A stretch of 64,000 nt of DNA from Solirubrobacter deserti (lineage in GTDB: Bacteria; Actinomycetota; Thermoleophilia; Solirubrobacterales; Solirubrobacteraceae): positions 558,001-622,000 of the forward strand of contig NZ_QPKJ02000005.1 in the NCBI RefSeq assembly GCF_003344625.1, written 5' to 3'. The notes under the pieces are model-generated. The model made no database searches. It had not been told where the DNA came from and worked only from the letters and a program-made list of their open reading frames with translations. Positions 27,553 to 35,152 of the stretch are shown here, in pieces (positions within the stretch are counted from its first letter, which is position 1; the number at the start of each line of letters is the position of its first letter). The translations under genes and the position numbers were made by a program.

Positions 27553-27560
27553 TGGTGGGC

Positions 27561-28082
27561 ATGGCGATCGGAACGACCTTCCTCGGCCTGCTGGAAGCCG
27601 GCCCCCGACATGGCTACGACCTCAAGCGCGCGTACGACGAGCGCTTCGGGGCGGACCGGCCCCTGAGCTACGGGCAGGTGTACGCGACGCTCGCGCGGCT
27701 GCTCAAGAACGGGCTCGTGGAGGTCGACGGCGTCGAGCCCGGCTCCGGGCCCGAGCGCAAGCGCTACGCGATCACCGACGCCGGCGTGACCGACGTCGAA
27801 CGCTGGCTGGCCCAGCCGGAGAAGCCCGAGCCCTACCTGCAGTCGACGCTCTACGCCAAGGTCGTGCTCGCGCTGCTGACCGGACGCGGCGCGCACGAGC
27901 TGCTGGACGCGCAGCGCGCCGAGCACCTGCGGCTGATGCGCGAGCTCACGGCGCGGCGGCGCGACGGCGACATCGCCGACGTGCTGATCTGCGACCACGC
28001 GCTGTTCCACCTGGAAGCCGACGTGCGCTGGCTGGAGCTGACGGCCGCGCGCCTCGACGAGCTCGAGGCGGTGGTCGCGTGA
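27561..28082 (+). CDS. PadR-family transcriptional regulator
   Basis: A 173-residue regulator. The N-terminal winged helix (about residues 1-85) has the PadR marks LGLLEAGPRHGYDLKRAYDERF, YGQVYATLARLLKNGLVE and KRYAITDAG. The C-terminal half is helical (VLICDHALFHLEADVRWLELTAARL) and should form the dimer and ligand site. ATG 27561 is chosen over GTG 27552, which overlaps the operator, because TATAGT lies 7 bases upstream and would give a leaderless mRNA. Its stop overlaps the ABC ATPase start (GTGA). It is likely an autorepressor of this exporter operon, induced by a compound the exporter handles. Confidence 0.92.
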   Translation: MAIGTTFLGLLEAGPRHGYDLKRAYDERFGADRPLSYGQVYATLARLLKNGLVEVDGVEPGSGPERKRYAITDAGVTDVERWLAQPEKPEPYLQSTLYAKVVLALLTGRGAHELLDAQRAEHLRLMRELTARRRDGDIADVLICDHALFHLEADVRWLELTAARLDELEAVVA

Positions 28083-28747
28083 TCCTCACCGCGCGCGCGT
28101 TGAAGAAGACCTACGGGATCACGCCCGCGCTGGCGGGCGCGGACTTCGAGATCGCGCCGGGCGAGGTCGTCGCGGTGATGGGGCCGTCGGGCTCGGGCAA
28201 GTCGACGCTCCTGCACTGCATCGCCGGGATCATCGCGCCGGACGAGGGGACCGTCGAGTTCGACGGGCGCGACCTGGGGTCCATGAGCGACGTCGAGCGC
28301 AGCGCGCTGCGGCGCAGCGAGTTCGGGTTCGTGTTCCAGTTCGGCCAGCTCGTGCCGGAGCTCTCCTGCCGGGAGAACGTGGCGCTGCCGCTGCGGCTGG
28401 ACGGCGTCGCGCGGCGCGTCGCCGAGCAGCGGGCGGACGCGCTGCTGGAAGCGCTCGAGGTCGGCGGCGTGGCCAAGCAGCGTCCGGGCACGGTGTCCGG
28501 CGGCGAGGGCCAGCGCGTCGCGGTCGCCCGCGCGCTCGTCACCGACCCGCGCGTGCTGTTCGCCGACGAGCCCACGGGCGCGCTGGACTCGCTCAACGGC
28601 GAGCGCGTGATGGAGCTGCTGACCGCCGCGGCGCGCGAGCGCAACACCGCGGTCGTGCTCGTCACGCACGAGACCCGCGTCGCCGCGTACTCGGACCGCG
28701 AGGTCATCGTGCGCGACGGCCGCACGCGCGAGACGGTCTCGTCATGA
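28079..28747 (+). CDS. MacB/LolD-type ABC transporter ATP-binding protein (PadR operon)
   Basis: A 222-residue ABC ATPase starting at GTG 28079 (MILTARALKKTYGITPAL). Walker A is GPSGSGKST, the Q-loop FGFVFQFGQLVPELSCREN, the signature VSGGEGQRVAVARAL (a GEGQ variant), Walker B LFADEPTGALDS and the switch His LVTHETR. The gene overlaps both PadR and the permease by 4 bases, so the three are translated together. Efflux of a drug or peptide is plausible, but the substrate is not visible. Confidence 0.92.
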   Translation: MILTARALKKTYGITPALAGADFEIAPGEVVAVMGPSGSGKSTLLHCIAGIIAPDEGTVEFDGRDLGSMSDVERSALRRSEFGFVFQFGQLVPELSCRENVALPLRLDGVARRVAEQRADALLEALEVGGVAKQRPGTVSGGEGQRVAVARALVTDPRVLFADEPTGALDSLNGERVMELLTAAARERNTAVVLVTHETRVAAYSDREVIVRDGRTRETVSS

Positions 28748-30909
28748 GGGAGCTGCTGCTCGGCGCGCGGCTGACGCTCGCCGGAGGCCGCACGGGCATC
28801 GTCCGCACGCTGCTCACCGCGCTCGGCGTCGGCCTCGGCGTGGCCGCGCTGCTGCTCGCCGCCTCGCTGCCCACCGTCCGCGCGGAGCAGGAGGCGCGCG
28901 AGCAGGCACGCGAACCGGTCGTGACCGAAGGGCCGGCGGGTGCGCAGACGGTGCTCGTCGGCTCGCTGGAGACCGAGTTCCTGGGCCGGGAGATCCTGGG
29001 GCAGCTGTTGCAGGCCGAAGGACCGCGACCGCCCCTCCCGCCAGGGTTGTCGCGCTTCCCGAAGCCGGGGGAGGTCTACGTCACGCCCGGTCTCGCCGAG
29101 CTGCTGGCGACGCCCGACGGGCGCCGGCTGCTCGCGCCCCGGCTCCCGGGGCGCGTCGTCGGAGAGATCGATCGGCGCGTCCTGGTCGGTCCGGCGGAGC
29201 TCGGGTTCTACGGCGGTACGGACGACCTCGAGCTCGGCGGCCCGGTGCAGCGCGCCGAGCGCTTCGGCGCGACCGGCCCGCGGTGGCCGCTCGACCCCGC
29301 GCTGGTGCTGCTGGTCGTGATTGCGCTCGTGGGCTTGCTGATCCCCGTGGCGGCCGTCGTCGGCGCGGCGGTGCGCACCGGTGGCGAGGAGCGCGACCGG
29401 CGGCTGGCCGCGCTGCGGCTCGTCGGCGCCGACCACCGCATGACGCGCCGGATCGCGGCCGGAGAAGCGATCCTGGCCGCGGCCGTCGGCGTGCTGTTCG
29501 GGATCGCGCTGTTCGTCGTCGCGCGCGCCTTCGTCAGCGAAGTCGAGTTCCAAGGCCTGAGTCTGTTCGGCTCCGACGTGCGGCCGTCGCCGCTGTTGGG
29601 CGCGCTCGTCGTGGTCGGCGTGCCCGTCTCCGCGGTGCTCGTCTCGCTCCTCGCGCTGCGGCGCGTCGTCGCCGAGCCGCTCGGCGTCGTCCGCAACCAG
29701 GGCGCGAGCCGGCCGCGCCGGCTGTGGTGGCGGCTCGTGCTGCCGTTGGGCGGGCTCGTCGTGCTGCTTCCGACCACGGCGCAGCACGAGGACAACGTCA
29801 ACGCGATTCAGCTCGCGCTCGGGATCATCGCGCTGTTGATCGGCGTCGCGGTGCTGCTGCCGTGGCTGGTCGAGCGCGTCGTCGCACGGCTCGGCGCCGG
29901 CACGGTGGCGTGGCAGCTCGCCGTTCGGCGCCTGCAGCTGGACCCGGGCGGCGCCGCGCGGGCCGTGTCCGGGATCGCGGTCGCGGTGGCGGGCGCGATC
30001 GCGCTGCAGATGGTCTTCCACGGCGCCCAGGCCCGCTTCCAGGACGACACCGGTGCCGACCCGGACCGCGCGCAGCTCGTGCTCATCCGTGACGCGCCGC
30101 GGGTGACCGCGGGGGACGTCGCCGGGCGGCTGCAGCGCGTCGACGGCGTGCGGTCGGTGACGGCGGTGACCGAGTACGACGGGGGCGTCTACGTCGGTGC
30201 GTGCGCGGCCCTGCGGGAGCTGGCGCGCATCGGCGACTGCCGGCCCGGAGACGCGTTCACCACGCCGCCCGGCGGGCCCGCCGGCGCCGCCAAGGCGCGC
30301 TACCCCGAGGCGACGGTCGTCGGCGGCCGCCAGGACCCGGGCGGCGCCAAGCGCGACGGCGTCTTCGCCACCCGCGCGCCGGAATCCGATCCGGTCGCGG
30401 TCTTCGCCTTCGTGCGCGCCGATCCGAGCGCCTACGACGCGGTCCGCAACGCCGCCGCGGAGCTCGATCCGCTGATCTCGGTCAACCAGGTCGAGCGGAT
30501 CGCGACCGACGCGCAGTTCGCGCTCATGCGGCGCGCGCTGTTCGCGGGGGCGACGATCGTGATGCTGCTGATCGGCTTCAGCCTGCTGCTGACCGCGCTC
30601 GAGCAGCTGCGCGAGCGGCGTCGGCTGCTCGCCGTCCTCGTCGCGTTCGGGACGCGGCGCAGCACCCTGTCGTGGTCGCTGCTGTGGCAGTCGGCGGTGC
30701 CGGTCGCCCTCGGGCTGCTCGTCGCGCTGACCACCGGGATCGGGCTCGGCGCGATCCTGCTCGCCGTGATCGACGCGGGCATCCGCGTGGCCTGGCCCGA
30801 CGTGCTCGCGATGGCGGCCGCGGGCGCCGTCGTCGTCCTGCTGGTCACCGCGGCGAGCCTGCCGGTCTTGTTCCGCACGATGCGCCCAGAGGGACTCAGA
30901 ACCGAGTAG
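28744..30909 (+). CDS. FtsX-type ABC transporter permease (PadR operon)
   Basis: A 721-residue membrane protein with FtsX-type organisation. An N-terminal helix (VRTLLTALGVGLGVAALLLAAS) is followed by an extracytoplasmic domain of about 150 residues. A first cluster of helices has GGEERDRRLAALRLVGADHRM as its coupling segment. A second extracytoplasmic domain and a last cluster (LEQLRERRRLLAVLVAFGTRRSTL) complete it. It overlaps its ATPase by 4 bases. The TAG stop at 30907-30909 is also part of a probable -10 hexamer for the downstream erm-like gene. Confidence 0.88.
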   Translation: MRELLLGARLTLAGGRTGIVRTLLTALGVGLGVAALLLAASLPTVRAEQEAREQAREPVVTEGPAGAQTVLVGSLETEFLGREILGQLLQAEGPRPPLPPGLSRFPKPGEVYVTPGLAELLATPDGRRLLAPRLPGRVVGEIDRRVLVGPAELGFYGGTDDLELGGPVQRAERFGATGPRWPLDPALVLLVVIALVGLLIPVAAVVGAAVRTGGEERDRRLAALRLVGADHRMTRRIAAGEAILAAAVGVLFGIALFVVARAFVSEVEFQGLSLFGSDVRPSPLLGALVVVGVPVSAVLVSLLALRRVVAEPLGVVRNQGASRPRRLWWRLVLPLGGLVVLLPTTAQHEDNVNAIQLALGIIALLIGVAVLLPWLVERVVARLGAGTVAWQLAVRRLQLDPGGAARAVSGIAVAVAGAIALQMVFHGAQARFQDDTGADPDRAQLVLIRDAPRVTAGDVAGRLQRVDGVRSVTAVTEYDGGVYVGACAALRELARIGDCRPGDAFTTPPGGPAGAAKARYPEATVVGGRQDPGGAKRDGVFATRAPESDPVAVFAFVRADPSAYDAVRNAAAELDPLISVNQVERIATDAQFALMRRALFAGATIVMLLIGFSLLLTALEQLRERRRLLAVLVAFGTRRSTLSWSLLWQSAVPVALGLLVALTTGIGLGAILLAVIDAGIRVAWPDVLAMAAAGAVVVLLVTAASLPVLFRTMRPEGLRTE

Positions 30910-31004
30910 TCTTCGGCTCGTGGCGTTCTACATCTTCATCTGAGTTCACCCCGTTCCCACGGCCCGGCCGCGCCCGCCTTCGCGCGGCCATGAACTCGAG
31001 GATG
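30907..31004 (+). promoter_or_regulatory. Candidate translational attenuator of the erm-like gene
   Basis: After a -10-like TAGTCT, the leader holds the mini-gene and a nested structure. GAGTTCA (30942-30948) pairs with TGAACTC (30991-30997) and encloses a GC hairpin, GGCCGCGC (30966-30973) with GCGCGGCC (30982-30989). CATC (30937-30940) can also pair with GATG (31001-31004). The ribosome binding site GAGGA (30998-31002) lies directly at the foot of this structure. A ribosome stalled at the end of the leader peptide would cover the 5' arm and free the site. Confidence 0.5.
30920..30943 (+). CDS. Seven-residue leader peptide upstream of the erm-like gene
   Basis: The mini-gene is GTG plus six codons plus TGA and encodes M-A-F-Y-I-F-I. 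TAGTCT (30907-30912) ends 7 bases before its GTG, the same spacing as at several other gene starts here, so the message would begin with this start codon. Its stop codon lies in the 5' arm of a stem that ends next to the ribosome binding site of the methyltransferase gene. Short leader peptides with I-F-V-I-like ends cause macrolide-dependent ribosome stalling in erm genes such as ermC; function here is inferred. Confidence 0.5.
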   Translation: MAFYIFI

Positions 31005-31008
31005 CGCC

Positions 31009-31761
31009 ATGCCCCGCAGGACCCCGGGCGACGCACGCCGTCGCACGCTCTCCCAGAACTTCCTCCATGATCAACAGGTGGTCGCCGACATCGTCGCGAC
31101 CCTGCACCCGCCGCCGGGCGCGCTCGTGCTCGACCTGGGCGCGGGCGCCGGCGCGCTGACGCGGGCCGTCGCCGCGGGCGGGAACCGCGTGCTGGCGGTC
31201 GAGCTCGACCCGCGCTGGGTGGGCGTGCTCCGCTCGCGCGCCCCCGCCTGGGGTGACGTGACCGTCGTGGCCGGCGACGCCCTGCACGTGCCGTTCCCGG
31301 CGGAACGCTTCCTCGTGGTGTCCAACGCGCCGTACGCGATCGGCACCAAGCTCGTCCGCCGGCTGCTCACCGACGCGCACGGCCTCACCCGCGCCGTCGT
31401 CGTGCTGCAGCGAGAGGCGGCGCTGCGGCTGGCCGGCGGCGGGCGCTTCGCGGCGTCGTGGGCGCCATGGTTCGAGCTCACCGTGCACCGTCGCGTACCC
31501 GCGCGTGCGTTCCGGCCCGTCCCGTCCGTGGACGGCGCCATGCTCACGGTCGTCCCGCGCGCCCAGCCGCTGCTCTCGCCCGCCGCCTACCCGCGCTACG
31601 ACGCGTTCCTGACGGCCGCGTTCAGTGGACGCGGCAACACGCTCGCCCGCCGGCTGAACGTGCGGCCGTCTGCGCTGGCGGCGCTCGGGCTGCCGCGCGA
31701 CGCGACCCCGGGCGCGGTCCCGCCCGAGGTGTACGCACGGGTCTTCACCGCTTTGGAGTAG
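31009..31761 (+). CDS. Erm-type 23S rRNA adenine N6-methyltransferase
   Basis: A 250-residue SAM-dependent methyltransferase of the Erm/KsgA family. N-terminal RRTLSQNFLHDQQVVADIV matches Erm proteins of actinobacteria. SAM motif I is VLDLGAGAGALTRAV, the acidic motif II is AVELDPRW, and the catalytic motif IV is VVSNAPYAIGT, where KsgA usually has N-L-P-Y. The C-terminal helical lid ends with SGRGNTLARRLN. Erm enzymes methylate A2058 and block macrolides, lincosamides and streptogramin B; KsgA is the less likely alternative because of the SQNFL start and the leader arrangement. GAGGA lies 6 bases before the ATG. Confidence 0.85.
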   Translation: MPRRTPGDARRRTLSQNFLHDQQVVADIVATLHPPPGALVLDLGAGAGALTRAVAAGGNRVLAVELDPRWVGVLRSRAPAWGDVTVVAGDALHVPFPAERFLVVSNAPYAIGTKLVRRLLTDAHGLTRAVVVLQREAALRLAGGGRFAASWAPWFELTVHRRVPARAFRPVPSVDGAMLTVVPRAQPLLSPAAYPRYDAFLTAAFSGRGNTLARRLNVRPSALAALGLPRDATPGAVPPEVYARVFTALE

Positions 31762-31794
31762 CTTCCGCGGCCAGTTCTCGTCGGGAGGGTCTGC

Positions 31795-33312
31795 ATGAAG
31801 CGCGTATCGCTGCTGGTCGCTCTGTTCGTCTCGCTGTTAGCGGCGCCGGCGGTCGCCGCCGGGCCGTCACCCGGCGCGCCCGGGATCGGGGACCCGCTGT
31901 TCCCCGGCCTCGGCAACGGCGGCTACGACGTCCAGCACTACGACGTCGCGGTCCGGTACGGAGCCGCGTTCACCGATCCGGTGGAGGGCAACGTCACGAT
32001 CCTCGCCCGCGCGACCCAGGCGCTCAGCCGCTTGAACCTGGACTTCGCGGGCCGCAGCGTGGGCGCGGTCGTGGTCAACGGCGCGCCCGCCCAGTGGCGG
32101 CGCGAAGGCTCCGAGCTCGTGATCACGCCGCGCCGCGCGATCAAGCACGGAGCGCTGTTCGTGGTGACCGTGGCGAAGTTCGTCGCGGTGCCGACCGTGC
32201 CCAGCGACGATCCCGCGTCCACCGGGCTCTTCATCCACCCGTCGGGCACGGCCACCGCGCCGCAACCCGACCTGGCGCGCTACTTCCTGCCGTCCAACGA
32301 CCACCCGCGCGACAAGGCGAGCTTCGACTTCCGCTTCGACGTCCCCGAGGGCCGGACCGCCGTGGCGAACGGCGTTCCGCTCGCGAAGTGGACGAGCCGT
32401 GGGCGCACACACTCCGTGTTCGTCCAGCGCCAGCCGATGGCGACCGAGCTGATCCAGATGGCGGTCGGCGACTACGACGTCACCTACGACGGCTTTCACG
32501 ACGGTGTCTTCCGGCGCGACGTGACGGCCAGGCCGCTGACCGCGGAGTACCTGCCGCTGCTCGAGCCGACCGACTCCCAGCTGGACTGGATGCGGGCGCG
32601 TGCCGGCCGGTACCCGTTCGACCTCTACGGCGCGCTGGTCGTGGACGGCGGGCTGGGCTTCGCGCTGGAGACCCAGACGCTCTCGCTGATGGACAAGTTC
32701 TGGTACGCGGACCTCGGCAAGGACACGTGGGACGCGACGCTCCTGCACGAGCTCGCGCACGAGTGGTACGGCAACAGCGTCTCGCCCTACGCGTGGAGCG
32801 ACCTGTGGCTCAACGAGGGCCACGCGAGCTGGTACGAGTTCACGTGGGCCGAGGAGTTCGACGCCCTCGAGGAGGACACGACGGGCTACCCGGACGAGCA
32901 GGGCTACGCGACCGTCGTCGAGCTGATGAAGGCCGTCTACGCGCACGGGGACGAGTGGCGCGCGGAGAGCGGGCCCGTGGCCGCGCCGTCGAGCGCCGAC
33001 GAGCTGTTCGCCTTCCAGCGCTACCACGGCGGCGCGCTCGTCCTCTACGCATTGCGCCAGAAGGTCGGCGCTGACGCGTTCGCGCGGATCGAGCGCGCCT
33101 ACCCCGAGCGCTTCCGCAACCGGTCGGTCACCACGGACGACTTCATCGCGCTCGCCGCGGAGATCTCCGGGCGGCGCGACGTGATCCCGTTCCTGCGCGA
33201 GTGGCTCTACGGGACCAAGACGCCGCCGATGCCCGGCCACCCGGACTGGACGGTCAACGACCCGGCGACCCAGCGCACGGCGACGCTGCCGAACCCTCGC
33301 GCACACAAGTAA
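31795..33312 (+). CDS. Secreted M1-family zinc metallopeptidase
   Basis: A 505-residue exported aminopeptidase-like protein. Signal peptide RVSLLVALFVSLLAAPAVAAG ends near residue 22. The N-terminal saddle domain (about 35-240) contains YDVQHYDVAVRYG. The catalytic domain carries LLHELAHEWYGNSV, with HEXXH near residues 318-322, and the third zinc ligand in WLNEGHASWYE about 18 residues later. The helical closing domain is short, so the protein resembles compact actinobacterial M1 peptidases. GGGAGG precedes the ATG. It presumably trims peptides outside the cell. Its last 59 bases overlap the reductase gene on the other strand. Confidence 0.9.
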   Translation: MKRVSLLVALFVSLLAAPAVAAGPSPGAPGIGDPLFPGLGNGGYDVQHYDVAVRYGAAFTDPVEGNVTILARATQALSRLNLDFAGRSVGAVVVNGAPAQWRREGSELVITPRRAIKHGALFVVTVAKFVAVPTVPSDDPASTGLFIHPSGTATAPQPDLARYFLPSNDHPRDKASFDFRFDVPEGRTAVANGVPLAKWTSRGRTHSVFVQRQPMATELIQMAVGDYDVTYDGFHDGVFRRDVTARPLTAEYLPLLEPTDSQLDWMRARAGRYPFDLYGALVVDGGLGFALETQTLSLMDKFWYADLGKDTWDATLLHELAHEWYGNSVSPYAWSDLWLNEGHASWYEFTWAEEFDALEEDTTGYPDEQGYATVVELMKAVYAHGDEWRAESGPVAAPSSADELFAFQRYHGGALVLYALRQKVGADAFARIERAYPERFRNRSVTTDDFIALAAEISGRRDVIPFLREWLYGTKTPPMPGHPDWTVNDPATQRTATLPNPRAHK

Positions 33313-33808
33313 GGCGCAGCCACGCGAGGCCGCCGTCGAGCGCGGTGGCCTCGCGCAGCTCGAAGGTCCGCGCGGGCGCGTCTCCGCACCAGCGCTTGCC
33401 GCCCGCCGCGACGACGGGGTGGACGAGCAAGCTGACCTCGTCGACGAGATCCGCCTGCAGGAGCGCCCCGGTCAGCGCGCCGCCGGAGTCCACGCGGACG
33501 ATCCCGCCTTCGAGCTCGCCGAGGTCGGTGAGGACGCGCGCGTCGCGCCAGTGGCCGGCGTTGCGCAGCCGGTCGAGCGTGCGGGCGTCGATGCGCGAAC
33601 GCCGGTCGGTGACGAGCAGCAGCGGCCCGTCGGCGTTCGGGCCCGGCTGCGGCGCCTGCGCGAGATCCTGGGCGAGGATCGTGTCCGCGCCGGTGAGCGT
33701 CACGTCCTCGTGGAACTGCTCCGCGAGCGCGTAGAACACCCTGAGGTCCGGCTCGAAGCCGGTGGTCGCGCCGTCGAGGGACACGGCGACGTGGACCACG
33801 ACATGCAT
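33254..33808 (-). CDS. RibD C-terminal/dihydrofolate reductase-like protein
   Basis: A 184-residue NADPH-type reductase of the RibD_C family. Features are MHVVVHVAVSLDGATTGFEPD at the start, DVTLTGADTIL, PLLLVTDRRSRID, GGIVRVDSGGALTGALLQADLVDEVSLLVHPVVAAGG (the nucleotide-binding Gly-rich part) and the closing FELREATALDGGLAWLRL. The start at 33808 (MHVVV) fits the conserved strand and leaves an intergenic region of 83 bases to the Rrf2 gene. It may act in riboflavin-like or other pyrimidine/pterin reduction, but no deaminase partner is nearby. Confidence 0.82.
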   Translation of the reverse strand: MHVVVHVAVSLDGATTGFEPDLRVFYALAEQFHEDVTLTGADTILAQDLAQAPQPGPNADGPLLLVTDRRSRIDARTLDRLRNAGHWRDARVLTDLGELEGGIVRVDSGGALTGALLQADLVDEVSLLVHPVVAAGGKRWCGDAPARTFELREATALDGGLAWLRLTCVREGSAASPCAGSPGR

Positions 33809-33891
33809 GGAACCGCACCATAGGCCCACTTCCGGTCAGGCTGCGTCCGCTTCCCGAGGAACTCCGACCTCGTTGGTAGGCTTTACGGGCG

Positions 33892-34377
33892 ATGATCTTC
33901 ACCACGAAGGCCGAATACGGGGTGCGGATGCTGATCCAGCTCGGCCGCCAGGGCACCGGTCACCCGGTCTCCCTGAAGGCGATCGCCGAGGCGGAGAACC
34001 TTCCCCTGGCGTACTGCGAGCGGATCGCTGCGCTCCTGAAGAAGCACGGCCTCGTGGTATCCACCCGCGGCGCCCACGGCGGCTACGTGCTCGCCAAGCC
34101 CGCGGAGGAGATCACGATGGACCAGGCGGTGTACGCGCTCGAGGGCGCGATCGCACCGATGGACTGCTTCCTCGACGACCACGACGGGCGTGTCCAGTGC
34201 TCCCACGGCACTGACGGCGGCGCCTGCGCGACCAAGCTGTTGTGGACGCGGGTGCAGATGGGCGTCATCCGCTCGCTGCAGAAGACGACGCTGGCCGAGC
34301 TGATCGAGTTCGACTCGCGCCCCGGCGTCGGCGCTCCGAGCGCCGCCGCACCCGCGATCACCGTGACGACTCACTAA
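33892..34377 (+). CDS. Rrf2-family Fe-S regulator of the suf genes
   Basis: A 161-residue winged-helix regulator of the IscR/SufR type. The HTH lies in VSLKAIAEAENLPLAYCERIAALLKKHGLV, with the wing TRGAHGGYVLAKP. Three Cys at about positions 92, 103 and 112 (MDCF, VQCSH, GACAT) match the spacing of the IscR cluster ligands, so it probably senses a [2Fe-2S] cluster. A 40-residue Pro/Ala tail follows. It lies 7 bases upstream of sufC. TAGGCT at 33877-33882 ends 9 bases before the ATG, pointing to a leaderless message. Actinobacterial SufR of the ArsR-like type is a different family, so I leave the symbol blank. Confidence 0.88.
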   Translation: MIFTTKAEYGVRMLIQLGRQGTGHPVSLKAIAEAENLPLAYCERIAALLKKHGLVVSTRGAHGGYVLAKPAEEITMDQAVYALEGAIAPMDCFLDDHDGRVQCSHGTDGGACATKLLWTRVQMGVIRSLQKTTLAELIEFDSRPGVGAPSAAAPAITVTTH

Positions 34378-34384
34378 GGACCAC

Positions 34385-35152
34385 ATGGGCGAGCTCCAGA
34401 TCAAGAACCTGCACGTTTCCGCCGGCGAGAAGCAGATCCTCAAGGGGGTCGACCTGCACGTCCGCCCGGGTGAGTTCCGCGCGCTGATGGGCCCGAACGG
34501 CTCCGGCAAGTCCACGCTCGCGAACGTGATCATGGGCCACCCGAACCTCGAGGTGACCGAGGGCCAGATCCTCTTCAACGGTGAGGACATCACGGAGGCC
34601 GACCCGGACGAGCGCGCCCGCGCGGGCCTGTTCATGGCCTTCCAGTACCCGGTCGCGATCCCGGGCGTGACCGTCGCCAAGTACCTGCGCATGGTCGTCA
34701 ACGCGCACCGCGAGGGCCGCGGCGAGCCGGCGATCTCGCTCAAGGACTTCCGCAAGACGGTCGAGGCCGCGATGCAGCTGACGAACGTCCCGAAGGAGTT
34801 CTCGAGCCGCTACCTCAACGACGGCTTCTCCGGCGGCGAGAAGAAGCGCATGGAGATGCTCCAGCTCGCGCTCACACAGCCGTCGCTGGCGGTGCTCGAC
34901 GAGACGGACTCCGGCCTGGACATCGACGCGCTCAACACGGTCGCCAACGCGGTCAACTCCATCTCGCAGGACAGCGACATGGGCGTGCTCATCATCACGC
35001 ACTACCAGCGGATCCTGCACATCGTCAAGCCGCAGTTCGTGCACATCATGTTCGAGGGGCGGATCGTCAAGGAGGGTGGCCCGGAGCTCGTCGAGCTGCT
35101 CGAGCAGAAGGGCTACGGCTGGATCCGCGACGAAGTCGCGGCGGCGGCATGA
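34385..35152 (+). CDS. sufC: Fe-S assembly ATPase SufC
   Basis: A 255-residue ABC-type ATPase. Walker A is GPNGSGKSTL, the Q-loop region GLFMAFQYPVAIPGVTVAKYL is typical of SufC, the signature is FSGGEKKRMEMLQL, Walker B is LAVLDETDSGLD and the switch His is in LIITHYQRI. It powers the SufBC2D scaffold; sufB and sufD lie about 11 kb further along the same strand. Its stop overlaps sufS by 4 bases. Confidence 0.96.
   Translation: MGELQIKNLHVSAGEKQILKGVDLHVRPGEFRALMGPNGSGKSTLANVIMGHPNLEVTEGQILFNGEDITEADPDERARAGLFMAFQYPVAIPGVTVAKYLRMVVNAHREGRGEPAISLKDFRKTVEAAMQLTNVPKEFSSRYLNDGFSGGEKKRMEMLQLALTQPSLAVLDETDSGLDIDALNTVANAVNSISQDSDMGVLIITHYQRILHIVKPQFVHIMFEGRIVKEGGPELVELLEQKGYGWIRDEVAAAA

Noticed and set aside
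31009..31761. Housekeeping KsgA (16S rRNA dimethyltransferase) for the methyltransferase gene
   Set aside because: The RRTLSQNFLHD start, the N-A-P-Y motif IV and the leader/attenuator arrangement fit Erm better; not fully excluded without alignment.
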